Positions 23,701 to 36,462 of a DNA stretch of 64,000 nucleotides are shown here, in pieces. The DNA is from Syngnathus acus (Eukaryota > Chordata > Actinopteri > Syngnathiformes > Syngnathidae). Position 1 is the stretch's first letter. Each line of letters opens with the position of its first letter. The translations under genes and the position numbers were made by a program. The notes beneath the pieces are model-generated. The model saw nothing but the letters and a program-made list of their open reading frames with translations. It was not told the DNA's origin and did not search any database. The stretch spans positions 3,407,342-3,471,341 of the forward strand of contig NC_051090.1 in assembly GCF_901709675.1 (NCBI RefSeq), in the 5' to 3' direction.

Positions 23701-25354
23701 TCTGGTTGGGAGGAATGTTGCGTACCGGGTGATGCAATCTGTTCTGTGATCAGTTAAGGCGCATGATACCTGTAGCTGTGCTGCACCAACATTTTTTACG
23801 AATAGGCTGTTGCATGAGACTGTTTTTTTTTTGTGGGTCTGGGCCTGCGCAGGCTGTAATCTCCCCAACATGGATCATCACTGCATGTACCACTAAATCC
23901 GCCCGCATTTTGGCGCCGGGGCAGGTGCCAAGGGTGGATTACATTTTCTATTTAGTGTGAGAGGGGAAAGGGAGAAAACAGCGATGCTGCTTTTTGTGGA
24001 ATGTGAAATGGATGAGTGAGACAAGGCCACATTTTTCTCTTCAAGCCATCCCCGATACCAACTTTGCATCAAGCGAGCATATCTCGGCTGTTCATCGGGT
24101 TGTTGTGCATTTTTGGGGCGCATTGTTAAAGGGCACGGAGCCAGCCGCTAGCAGAGGGGGTGTTTTCTCTGCTGTCTGTCTGTCTATCTGGTTGTCCCCC
24201 AATCATTGTCTGGATTCCATTTTCATATGAATGCAGCGCGAAGCCCATTGTCGGCGCTGAGCTTTATTCTTCAAAGCGTCACTGCTGGTGAGGGATTGGC
24301 ATTTGAATACAGGAAATATACAAAGCGTCAAACGGGACATTCTATGCAAAAAAATCTTATTTGGGTCTATTTATTTATTTATTTATAGCATGCGCCACAT
24401 TCACAAATCTGCCGCTAAAAAAAGTTTTTTTTAAATAATTATTTAAAAAAAATAAAAAAAACGTTTTTAAAAAAACAATAATTCTTTTACATCAAATTAT
24501 TTGTTCCACCATTATTTATGCCCCTGCCGTTAATAGTTTTGGCAACAGAAAACAATAAATGCTTGAAATCGTGACACATAAACTGTTTAATTATTTACTA
24601 TCCATCCATTCATTTTGCATATCTCATATACAGTCAACCAAAAAGTTATTGTACGGGCAGAGACAATGAAATGAAATATTTTCTCTAATTGAATCAAGAC
24701 ACAAAAAAAAAAAGTGCACAGTGGGTGTATTGTTACAATATTGTCACAGAACAAGACCGGAGAGAACCAAAGATTACTTTAATAAGCAGACAAAAGGACG
24801 TAATTAGTATAAAACCGCTATGACAAAAGCTTTTCTGCTCATTTTTTCCCCCAATCCTATTTAAACCCGTTCATAATTTCTCTTTTAACACCACAGGTTA
24901 CGGTTCAAGGATACATTCTTCTCCCCCCTCGCGAGAGCAGCAGGCGGATTTTAGTGCGATGGGGATGAAGAGGAGGAGGTGGAAGCAGGGCTGTCAGGAA
25001 ACAAACGCATGATAGTGCTAATTAAAAGTGAGTCATCGCTAATGGTGCGATATAGCTACATCTGAATGGTGTTTTAATAAGAAGGCTTAAGAGGCGGATT
25101 GGAGTCGACAGTGGCTGGCACGAGCAAGCCGGGCTGTAAGATCAATCACTGGAGGTGTTGAACGTTTAACTTAAGGCTGGATTAACACTGCAGCTCTAAT
25201 TAGGATTTAATGACTATCACTTTTGTTTTGTTTGGGAGAGCAGGGGTTGTATTTCCATGGACATTTCAAGTGGGAACACAAAAAAGGAAGTAAACAACAA
25301 TAAATGATTCAGACTAAAAACTTTCGATAGGGGACGTAAAAATCAATTGACATG
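20773..25354. other. Intergenic RABGGTA-TGM1, no gene supported
   Basis: The sequence has a candidate AATAAA for RABGGTA at 21266-21271, long poly-T runs and a TG-rich stretch near 20,990. It is mostly AT-rich filler without coding character. Open frames are under 85 codons and resemble no family I know. A 5' non-coding exon of TGM1 may lie here, but I cannot place it. Confidence 0.45.
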
Positions 25355-25800
25355 ATGATGTTGCACAAGTATGCACACCCTGTTATAACTAGCAATGTAA
25401 TATCAAATGGGAATTGGCGCACCTGCCACCTTTTAAAGTGCCCTAAAGTTAAGATGATCGAAAGGCCCCTGCTGACTTTTTGCTTTTTTTTTCCCCGCAG
25501 CAGAAGCCTGAAGGTTTTCTTTTTAACCTTGCATAATTCCTTCCACCAAGTCTCAAGTTCTATCTGAAAAAAAAAAACAGCCCCAAAGCATGATGCCGCC
25601 ACCCGCGTACTTCACTGTAGGGGTGGTCCTCTTTTAGTGATGTGTTTGTGAATTATACAGCTATGGCCAAATATTTCCACCTTTGTGGAACCGTAACACA
25701 TTTTTTCCCCCCTACAGATTCTGTTTCATGACTTAACATTGAATATGATGATGGATGATTCTGAACAATTATCAGAGGGTGTGCATACTTATGCAATCAC
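25355..25800 (-). mobile_element. Internally deleted Tc1/mariner-type element
   Basis: The ends are inverted copies: TTGCACAAGTATGCACACCCT at about 25361-25381, and the complement of TTGCATAAGTATGCACACCCT at about 25776-25796. Inside, read on the - strand, are remnants of a Tc1-family transposase 3' region. The stretch complementary to ACAGCCCCAAAGCATGATG (25579-25597) corresponds to the conserved SIMLWG motif area, followed by the usual AGAAGCCTGAAGG complement at about 25503. Only about 440 bp remain of an element normally over 1 kb, so it is non-autonomous. Confidence 0.7.
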
Positions 25801-25903
25801 ACTTTTTCAATTGTGCTGGACAGGTTTTCGGCCACATTAATGTGCACATAACAAAAAATGAGCATGAAATGAAATTGATTTCACAGCGAATTTTTTTCTC
25901 AGG

Positions 25904-28284
25904 ATGCCCATGGAGACGCGCTCCTTTCGAAACATGTCCGCCGTGGGTCGATTCCCGAGCGTGACTCTCACCGCCGGTGACGAGAACCCCGAGGAGGGCA
26001 CGAAGGAGTCCAACGAGAAGGCCAAAGAGAATGGCTGCCAGCGGTGGCTGCGCCGCATGGGCTGCTGCCTCGAGACCAACGACGACGACGACGACATCAC
26101 CAACACGCTAGTGACGGGTCTGGAAGAAGGCATGGACCACGGGGGGACGCCTGTGCCCGGCGATAGCGAGCTCGGAGGTACACGGCACACCTGGCATGCT
26201 CACATTATTGTCCATTGTCTGTCTGCTGACACTCTACTCCCAACCTTCATTCATCAAAGCCATACTCTTTTGCGTTTTGAAAATCTCACGGCACACGACA
26301 AAACAAAATGTTCCAAAAAGTAGTGTGGGCCTGGAACAGAGCCCCGCAGCAGACAGTTAAAATGAGTTTCATTCAAACAAAAGTAGTGCTTGTGACATCT
26401 TTGTCCCGAGGAACCATGTTTAAGGGAATTGTGAAGCTTTTGACAAAACGAGCACTTTGCCGCCTTCCTGTAGAAGCCTATTGAAAAGAGCCAAGAAGCC
26501 TCTTTCGGACAAAAGTAGTGCTTTGTCACCATCGTGTGGCATCTATGGATTGATTGTACCGTCTGCCATGTAGCGGAAGAGGATTTATTCATCCTTATCC
26601 GTCGCTCTGCATAGTTGGATGAATAAATGCACCAATTATGTGAAAGTGGATCTTTTTCCCCGCAGCACACCTGATCTCTCAGCAGTTGAAAATCTCAACT
26701 CAACTCTAATCTGTCTGTGTGCTCGGCTTCCGCAGAGCTGCCCCTCAAGGTGAAATCAATCGACCTGATGAAGAGCAAAACGGGAGGCGAGCGCCTGACG
26801 CACCACACGCACCTCTACCAATCCGACGACTTCATCATCCGCAGAGGGCAGACGTTCCACATGTGGCTCACGCTATCACGACCGTTCCGACCCGCCACTG
26901 ACGAACTTCATCTGGAACTCAAAACGGGTTAGTCAAATCTTTGTGTTGAATCCAGAAGTGGCAAGTTTGATTTACACTGACACTGCGGTTAATTCAAAGT
27001 AGAGTGAACAGCAATAATTAATATTGCATAGTAATTCATTTTCATCAATATCAGGTAGAAAAAGTCAAATACTTTATTTCTGGACTGGAGGAAAAGTTTG
27101 TCCGGCATGATTTATGGATGCTCCCTTTCATTTTTCACTTGGCCACCAGGGGGCAATATATATGTTCATCTTCACTGTTCTCAATGAGTTAGTAAGCTGC
27201 AATGATATCACCCTTTTGTTCAATGAGGATAAAGAATATGTGCCTCTGATATTTGTCTTCAAACGACGTTGCTCCTTCCGTTGCTTTAGGAGTTCAACCC
27301 CACGACTATTGATGCTAATCGTTAGCATGCCAATGGCGAGCATTAAACGTTAAATACAGATAAGTGAAAAATCCACTATAGTACAGTTTAATTTCTTTTT
27401 AAACTTTGTTCATTCCTATCAGCGTCCACATCCTCTCCTGAGGCACGAGTGTGATTTCTAATTCCACGTGTGAGAATTGCCCCTCCGTTTGGCCGCCTTC
27501 TTGTCTAAAAATGGCAGATGTTAAATCGGCCCGGAACGCCAACATGTTTCGGATTTGGCGGATGAAATAAGTACGTGTTGCTGCAATTTTTCTGCGTGAT
27601 GGAGCGGGAGATTGAGCAAAAAAAAAAAAACGAGAGAGCGATGGGAGGAAGGGTGAATTTGGGAGGGGGAATTTTTGGGCTAGTATTGCTATGGCAACCG
27701 CTCTCGGTTGCTATGCTTCAGAAGGCGAGCCGATGCCGAGCGCTGGCTCCTGAGAAATCCCTCCGAGTGACAATCCGCCCTCGCGCTTGCCACAGACACA
27801 GTGAGAGCCTCCTGTTTACCCTACTCGCACTTTGGACTGGAGATGCCGCGACAGGAGCCCGTCTACATCCAGCAATTAGTGCTTCTTGTGACGCTTGATT
27901 GCGGGACTTAACTGGAGTTTCCGTGCATCCGTATTTGGAAGCCATGATGAATCGAGCCCATGAAATGTACCAGGGTTTAACTAAACCTCCAACAAGGCAA
28001 TTATTATTTTTCAGTTTCCTCTGTAAAGCCTTTTTTGTAAGTGTGAATGGTGCCATACAAATAGACTCACCCTATGCCATAATTGACAACAACCTCACAG
28101 CTTGTTAAATCAGCTACATATTTTTTTTTTAAAGACAACGCATATATTCCTTATCCTCTGCGAAGAATCGCAAATGTTATTGCAAATTGTTGAGCCATTT
28201 TGAGCACCTCGGTTTAAATTTGTAGGGCTGTATTTTACTACCAGAAGGAGAAGCACAGGATCCATTGAATTGAGGCGAAATGAA

Positions 28285-28315
<31 letters not shown>

Positions 28316-31300
28316 AATGAAGGCTAAAATAAATGAATATTTTTTTTACAATAAATAAAAAAATAAATGTATATTTTTACATGGGGGAAAAAAAATCATT
28401 ATTCGGTTTATTGGCGGTTTATTTTTTTAAAGATATTTTTTTTATTCATCTATAATGGCCATCACTTTATTGATTGATGATTTCAAGCCAAAGATAAGCG
28501 GGAACGTCCATGGGCAATCCAGGTTTCTATATAAAAGCCCAAATGAATCAATTCAGTGCGTCCTACTCAGTGGAGGTAATTAGCCTCTTTCTTGTTTTTG
28601 TGGGGGATGAAAAGAGGATTACTATTGAAGGCCACATTTTCCACTGTCCCGGCCCGTTTGATGTGACAGCACAAAGACGCATCCAGCTGGCAACTAATGG
28701 CACTGCCGACATCTGAATGGCGTTTGACTGCTGATGTCTTTGCGTGAAGTCGAGCACAAAGAGCGACGTTCAAAACAACCGTGCTGACTTTTCTCACATT
28801 TGAATGAAATTCAATCGTTTGAGGCCATTCGATTCGACTTGGGTGGCTCGTGCAATTTCCAAGTGGCGGGATCTTAAGCTGTAACTTTACAGCGCAAAAA
28901 AAAAGAAGAAACTCCACATGGTGTGAAAGTATGCAAATTGCAGCTCGCTTTGACAATTGCGCTATTCTCCCTCCGTCACCTGTTGCGGGATTGAAAGCAA
29001 GTGCTGCGAATTGTAACCGATGTGGAGAAATAGCAATAAGTTATTTTTGAGATTTTTTTTTTAGATTGGAAAGTCACAATGTAATTTCTTATTTTCTCAC
29101 TAGAGCCATTTTATTTTAGTGCCTAGTTCATATTTTACCAGATGGATTTTCTATTCACCGCATATTTAAACACTAGTCATCTGCTTTGTCGCTTGGAACC
29201 TCTTTCTTAGGGTGGGACAAAATATTAGATTGCTTCTTTTATGGGATTGTACTCTATGCTGCCTCTTGTATTTTAATGATTGTAGTTGTCTCCTCAGCAA
29301 TTTTGTTGTGCCTGAAGCAAATTGCCCTGATAAATAATAAGAAAGCTCATCCTGATCGCCAATAAAGAGCTTTTCATGGGGCCGTTTATTGGCTTTGCTT
29401 GATATCCAGCCTGAAGGCCATTTACGAATTTGCTCTTGGTCTTCACTGGTAAGACAATTTTTCACTGTATGATGTTTTTGTATCGGAATTGTTTTGCTTT
29501 GGCATAGTAGCCGTAAAACTGCATCTCACTAATGAGATAAATATACACAAGCAACTGAAGCTGGATGTTAACCATTTCAAAGAACATCTTTCCATTAGCA
29601 CAAGTTGTATTTTCTCATAATCAGCATCATAAAATTTTATTACATGGGTGCATTAACACAAAGCGGTGGTGAGAGTAATCAAACGGGAGCTCTTGAAAAC
29701 ACAAATCCCGCAATTTGAGCCGAATAGTCTCACGTGAAGCATTAAGTGGACTGTAGAACACTTCATATACAGTATATGAAAAAGGATATTAAGATGGAAA
29801 ACGGACTTTTCTTCCGCTGTTTGCAAATAGTTGGCTCTCTGGAGTGCCTGCCTAGCCATCAAGAGGGAAATCACACTTAGCTACACAGTTATTACTTTTT
29901 TGGCAGCTCAGTTCCCCAAAATATGATTTGTGATTCATTTGCGGATTACCGCTCCGATGCTGAGTTTGTCCTGCTTCTAATTTTCAGCTCGGCCCGGTGA
30001 CAATCGGCCACTTTCCAAGTGACAACTGGACTACTATGAAGCCAAAGCCAAAAGGTTTAGCTCAGATTAGCATTAGCTTCTGATAAATAGCATAACAAAG
30101 AAGCCCCAAATTTTGCTAGCCCCTGCTAGCTTAATGCAACGGACATTACAATACTGACAGGTATATATTCTTTATCCTCTGCAAAAAATAGGATTGCAGC
30201 TGACTGAGTTTGAAAACAAGACACGTCGTTGTGTCATTTCCAGCTCAAAGATACCCAACGAACAATAACTTGATTATTTTGGGCTTAACGATACGTGCTT
30301 GCAAGATAAATGTTGGAGGTTATTTGTTGTTTTCCTTTACCGCTACCTTCTTGCTTCTTATTAGCAAGTGCAGCACGTGTCATCCTGCAAATAATGTAGC
30401 CCAATTTATGGAGCTGTTAAGTAAGCGTATCCTTCCGGGCATCTAGCGCAACAGCAAATGACCGTACGCGCAATCATTGCTTTTTTTAGAATGAGGCGGC
30501 AGCCGAGATCAAATGACCGTTTGGTGTGTGTGCGCGTTTGCGTATGACTGAGCGAGTAGAATTTTGTTTTCCAAGTCACACTTCCATATCCCTTCCATAT
30601 TTCATATCTCTTGATACTACCTCGAGATACAAGTGTCATTCCTTTTTTGAACACTCCTATCTCAAATCATTTTCATGGAATCATTTCCAAATGATTTCTC
30701 AATTTCTAAAGATGCACAAATTCCACAATGCGATGGATCAGAGTATGTTCAAGTATCATTGTGATGCAGTGCTGTGTTTTATTTACATCACGACAATGCC
30801 TCAGTACTTAATAATAAATCCCGACGAGATGGTGTCCATCAAAATGGAGTATTCAAGTTTATTTATTAAAGTAGAGGCAGAATTGCGAATATACTGTCAT
30901 GGCGCTATCAAGAAAAACACCAGTTGACTTATGTCGGGCTGAACAATTGTATCTAATTGCGATTTTTAATTGTGAAAAAGGCCAAAACGTCTCCTTCAAT
31001 ATAAGAATGCATTATGAGTGTTTGTCATCATCGGCATAGCAGCGGTTTATTTCCTTCCCCCTTCTCGGTCTCGTCCGAGAAAACTCGTCGAGGTAGGAAT
31101 TCAGGTGTGGCAGCAGAATAAATATACTTGCTGATCTCTGTGGCATAGCGGGACATGTTCACATCCGCCCGCTTCTGCTTTTCCCCCCTCAGGGCCTTTG
31201 CCGACTGTGTCAAAAGGAACCCACGTCATTATCCCCCTGGTGGACGAGCTGCAGGACAACCACTGGCAGGCCGCCCTTGAGGAATGCGACGGCGCCAGGA

Positions 31301-32159
31301 TGAAGCTGTCTGTCAATTCCTCGGCCGCCGCCGCCGTGGGCCGCTATCGCCTCCAGGTGGAAACCGAATGTCCGGGTGGACGTACTGTCTCTGAGCACGA
31401 CCCGGCCAATGACATCTATGTGCTGTTCAACCCCTGGTGTGACGGTAAATATATAAAAATAAAACACCTAACAATCTCCAACGGTATTAGATTTGTGTCC
31501 CTGTTGGGTTTCTGTCCAGTCGTCTACACTGCAGTCAGCGGTTTTCAAATTCAGGTTCAGGGAGCTCTGGTGGTCTGTGAGCCCACCTAATACATCATTA
31601 TATGATGTATAATAAATACCATCATGATGGGGAAATTGGACCAATAAAACATTATCCTATAGAAAAATAACCAACAAAAAACAGATGCAAGGTGGAGCCC
31701 TGGAGCAAAATCAAACAATGATAATAGCACGCTTGTTTAGTGTACAGAATACTCAGCATATGGTTGTGCACAGCGTTCCAAGCACGTGGATGCCAGCTGT
31801 AGACTTTGTGCTTGGGCTAAAGTGCATTGGAATGACTTTTCAAGCGATGACTTTTTAATCACTTGTTTACAAATAGTCTTCTGAAGTGCCTGCTCCCTCT
31901 AATCAAGTGTGAAATTGAACAACTTGATTCTTTTTACATCACTGTAAGCCCTTCTGAATTTTACTAGAAAGTAACTCTGAGATTGAGAATTTTTTTTGCT
32001 TGTATTCACCCGGTGCCAGTGGATGCGGTGTTCATGGACGATGAAGACGAGCGTCAGGAGTACATCCTCAACGACGTGGGGCGAATCTACTACGGCACGC
32101 AGGACCAAATTGCTGTCCGGACGTGGGACTACGGACAAGTGAGTGTGTGACCACATTTT

Positions 32160-32194
<35 letters not shown>

Positions 32195-35100
32195 TTTGCA
32201 TTTATGTATTATTTATTTTTTATTTATTTATCTGTATTTATTTATGTATTTATTTATTTATTTATTTGCATTTATTTTTTCATTTTATTTTTTGAATTTA
32301 AAAAAATATATATTAATATTAAAAAAAAGTAATTCTTCAATTATCTGGCTTGGCATCCAGGGGGTCCAAATATATTTCAGAGGAGCCAGTGCCCCCGCGG
32401 CCCCCTTTAGCTCCGGCAGTGTCTGTGATCAATAATTTACAGCGCACGTTGACGTTTTTTTTGCGCTTCTTTTGATTTTCAGTTTGACGACGGGATCCTG
32501 AAAGCATGTCTCTTTGTCCTGGACAAGAGTGGAACTCCTCCATCCGGGTGGGGCGACCCTGTCAATGTGGTGCGAGTCGTGTCAGGCATGGTGAGAAATT
32601 GGGTTTGTGGCAGAACACACACGCACACACGCAACCTGAGTGTTGAGTGGAGTTCCGCCACATCATCTCAGTATGTGGCGGCCCTTAGGCTGCCCACACG
32701 TTTCCTTTTCAGGAGTGCGAGAGGCATATGTCCCCTTCAACCCCAAATGATTTATTTGGGTCTTTGCTGTCATCTACTCTAGATCAACTCTCGCGATGAC
32801 CAAGGTGTTGTGGAGGGAAACTGGTCAGGGAATTACACTCAAGGGACATGTCCAACTGTCTGGAGCGGAAGTATGGAAATACTGACGCAATACCACAAAA
32901 ACAACGGCACCCCTGTCAAATACGGCCAGTGTTGGATTTTTGCCGGGATTGTCACCACAGGTAGATAAAAAAAAATAATAATAATAATATGCAAAAATGA
33001 AAGTTGGTTAGAGTGGCTGATTTAAGTCGGAACCAATGAAACTCGATATTTTTAATTACATTTTTATCTATTTATTTATCTTTTTTTTTAATTAATAATA
33101 ATTTTTTCCCTCCAGTAAGTGGTGTTATCTTTTCTTTAAAAAAGAAAACCAATGTGCCTTTGTATGCAGTGTTGAGGTGCTTGGGTATTCCCAGCCGAAC
33201 GGTGACCAATTACAGCTCAGCCCATGACACCGACGTCTCCTTGACAACAGATGTGTACCTGGACGAGAACCTGCAGCCCTTGGCTCATCTGAATTCGGAC
33301 TCCGTCTGGTGTGTGCGCTCGTCCAATATTCCGCTTTTTACTCGTCGTGACACACCCGTTCCTCCGAGTAGAAGCGGATGATTGCTGTGCGCCAAAATAT
33401 ACATGAATAAATATATTGGCTTCAAGTGAGCCTCACCGCCGAACCCATGACTTTACATTCTGGTGTGATCATGGTGAGGTTGAGTTTTGTGACGCGGTCG
33501 TGATTGAAATAAATTGATCCAAGTCGCGACATCTAATAGTTCCATTCGAGTGTCAACATTGTCAGGGCCGCAGCGCACCAGTCAACAATAATAAATAAAT
33601 CCTACAAATATGGATTGCTGAATGTCATTTAGGTGGTTTGGACTGACTTTCACACCCCAAGGGATTTATTTAATATTTATTTAATATTAAATTGTTAAAA
33701 TATAATAATAATAATATTAAATGTAAATATTAAATATAATATTTAAAATGTATTTAATTTATTTTTATTTTGATGGCAGCTTCACTGTTGTCACGATGTT
33801 TTCGGCATAACATGATTGCGACGTGTGCTCCCTGCAGGAACTTCCACGTGTGGAACGACTGCTGGATGGCTCGTCACGACTTGCCCCCGGGAATGGGCGG
33901 CTGGCAAGCGCTGGACGCCACGCCCCAAGAGACCAGTCAGGGCACCTTCCGCTGCGGCCCCGCCTCCCTCGCCGCCATCCGCAGCGGCCAGGTGTTCCTC
34001 AAACACGACGCTCAGTTCGTCTTTGCCGAGGTCAGTCGAGATGTCATTTATTTGTATCTTGCCAAATCCAGCATTGAGGAGGGCGGCTCGGGTTTTTGCT
34101 CAAGGGTAACCCTAGGCGGCCCTGGGAATAAAATCATTACGAGTGCTGGACAGAAAATCTCAGCGAGGAGCAGCGAGTGCCAAACCCAGAGCACGTTGCG
34201 TACAAGGCCGTCTGAGCGTTGACAGCGTGTGCAACGTGTGTCAACACTCAGCCAGATGGCGCTTGTCAAAAGTGACACTTGGCATCTGTTCTGAGCTCTC
34301 TTTCTCTCGCGCTCCCCTCAGGTGAACAGCGATAAAATCTATTGGCAGAGGAACCCGGACGGAACCTTCTCCAAAATACATAGCGAGAAGAAGGTCGTGG
34401 GCCACCTCATCAGCACCAAGGCCGTCGGCTCGGACCAACGCAGCGACATCACGCACCTTTACAAGCATCCCGAAGGTATCGCCGGCTTCATCGTTATCTG
34501 CTTGACAGGCTTGTAAATAAAAAACAAATTTTTCGCAATCGAAAGTATTAGAACTGTTTTATCCGTTCAGGTACAGCGGCGGAGCGCATCGCCGTGGAGA
34601 CGGCGTGTCGCTTCGGTTCCAAGGCGGACGCGTACACGTCCGCCGAGGTGGAGGACGTCCTCGTTAAGGTGACCATGGAGGGCGACGGCCCCCAAATGGG
34701 CCGAGACGCCCAGCTGACAGTCACGCTGCAAAACACCAGCGCCGAACACCGACGCGTGGTCCTGCATAGCCAGGTGGCCGTCATGTACTACACGGGCGTT
34801 CACAAGGCCACCGTCAAGACGGCGCACACCGATCTGGACCTGCTGCCTGCTGCGGGTGAGTGCCCTTGACGCCATCATTTCCATTTTGCCGAGAGGACAA
34901 TTTATCAACTCTGAATTGTCCGACTCCACAATCTTTGTTTTGAATCTCCTCTTATGTAAAAGTCTGCTATGCTGCTTCACTCTTATTTTTACCCTGCCCT
35001 TAGTGTCCTGTTGGATAAAAAAAAAATCCTCATTCTCCCTTTTTTAATTTGCATTCCTCTTTCTGACTGATGTGTTTATTAAAGTTTCGTTTTTCGCTAT

Positions 35101-36014
35101 ACAATTTGACATTGAGCGCTCTCTTTCCAATAAAGAGTCTGTTTATTGTTTACGAGCTTCCGCTGCTTCCAACACATTTAAACCTTGAAGGACGCTGATG
35201 GGTCTGCCACAATTTTATCAGCCTTGGCAATCCGCCGCCTGCCTCAGTTGCTTTTGAGCACAACACACAATATATCAAATGGCAGGACCAATCAGCACCG
35301 CTGTCAGTCACTTGTGTGATTGCCTTTTTTTTTTTTATACATAAATACGGTATGTGTCTTCTTTATTCTTTTAGTGGAGGTTTTGGAATGGACCCTGGAG
35401 TACGAAGACTACAAGGACCAACTGGTGGACCAGGCCGCACTCATGTTGACGCTATCAGGCCGAGTCAAAGAGACGCAGCAGGTCCTCGCCACTCAGTTCA
35501 GTTTCAGACTCAGGACTCCAGACCTGCTCTTAACAGTAAGACAATTAGAAAAATGAAATCCTCGTGACTATTCCGATTGCTCTGTCAAGTGTGCCTTATT
35601 TTTATTTATTTTTTTGCGTCAGCCCATCGGGAAGGCTGTCGTCGGGGAGAAGATGGCAGTGGATATTTCCTTCACTAATCCTCTACCTCAGGTGCTGAAA
35701 TCGGTCATGTTCCACGTGGAGGGACTGGGCCTTGCCACCGCTCGGAAAATTCTTTACGGGTGAGCGGAAAAACATCGTCCCCTCCAGACACACGCACACA
35801 CTCACACACACCTTTTTTTGTAACTGTCATTTCCCGTCCCTCCCCTCCCTTCAGAGATATCGGAAGCCTAGCCACCGTCTCCCTGACTGAGCACTTGGTG
35901 CCCACGCTTGCCGGGCCCAGGAAATTACTCGCGTCTTTGCACTGCCGGCAGCTCACGCAGGTACACGGCGTGACCGACGTCACTGTGCACCAAAGGAACT
36001 ATGGCGCGCTATAG
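25904..36014 (+). CDS. tgm1: Transglutaminase 1-like (protein-glutamine gamma-glutamyltransferase K), complete, 783 aa
   Basis: Thirteen coding exons: 25904-26177, 26736-26927, 31193-31444, 32020-32138, 32483-32590, 32783-32960, 33170-33308, 33838-34030, 34322-34475, 34571-34855, 35375-35535, 35623-35759, 35855-36014; 2352 nt, phases consistent. Domains: N-terminal extension (1-90), beta-sandwich (about 91-235), catalytic core, two C-terminal beta-barrels. The catalytic triad is Cys365 (YGQCWIFAG), His424 (NFHVWNDCW) and Asp447 ([10 protein letters not shown]), the same spacing as human TGM1 C377/H436/D459. The enzyme forms calcium-dependent glutamine-lysine isopeptide cross-links, in skin at the plasma membrane. 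The extension has Cys45, Cys54 and Cys55 in a basic context (RWLRRMGCC), a possible lipidation site, but not the larger Cys cluster of mammals; five Asp follow at 60-64. The ATG lies one base after an acceptor AG, so a 5' non-coding exon is expected upstream. Position directly after RABGGTA supports TGM1 over other TGMs. Confidence 0.94.
26928..31192. other. TGM1 intron 2 (4.3 kb), no embedded gene seen
   Basis: This is the largest TGM1 intron. It holds an (AATA)n microsatellite at 28283-28316 and several poly-A/poly-T runs. Open frames are short and lie on both strands; none has a recognisable domain. Enhancers may be present but cannot be read from sequence alone. Confidence 0.5.
28283..28316. 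repeat. (AATA)n microsatellite
   Basis: About eight uninterrupted tetranucleotide units in TGM1 intron 2, followed by further A/T-rich imperfect repeats to about 28370. Confidence 0.9.
32156..32285. repeat. (TTTA)n imperfect microsatellite
   Basis: About 130 bases of TTTA units broken by TTTG and TGTA variants, in the TGM1 intron between exons 4 and 5, starting about 18 bases after the donor of exon 4. Confidence 0.9.
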
Positions 36015-36456
36015 GGGGATGACCTTTGCCCTTGAAAGGATCAAGAAAAGCGCTTCGTCAAACTTAATCTAAAGTCTGACATTGTGGCCAGAGCAAAGGA
36101 ATGAAAAAGCCTCCGGGCAAATGTTGGAGTTCTCCTCGGAAAAGACTGAAAGTCAAAATGGAAGTTGGAGTCGGGCTCCAAAATAATTAACAACTATAAC
36201 TTGTCGTCCTTGACAGTGCGGTTTTGGGCATGGTTAGGTTGAAATGACTTTTTACACACAGAAGGGCAATGCAGTGGTTAGTAAGTTTCGAGCCCGGAGG
36301 TTCTCGAGCCCGGAACATCATAGACTGAATTTCACCATATGGCAATTTTTGCTAATTTGCATCAAAGCCGTATAGTTGATTTTTAAATCGTGTGAGCTGA
36401 GAGCAAACTTTAAAAAAACACGCTAATGTGGGCGTGATGTACTCCTGCATGCGAAG

Positions 36457-36462
36457 AATAAA
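36457..36462 (+). terminator. Candidate TGM1 polyadenylation signal
   Basis: The first AATAAA after the TGM1 stop, 443 bases downstream; another occurs near 36637. No downstream GU-rich element was assessed. Confidence 0.35.
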
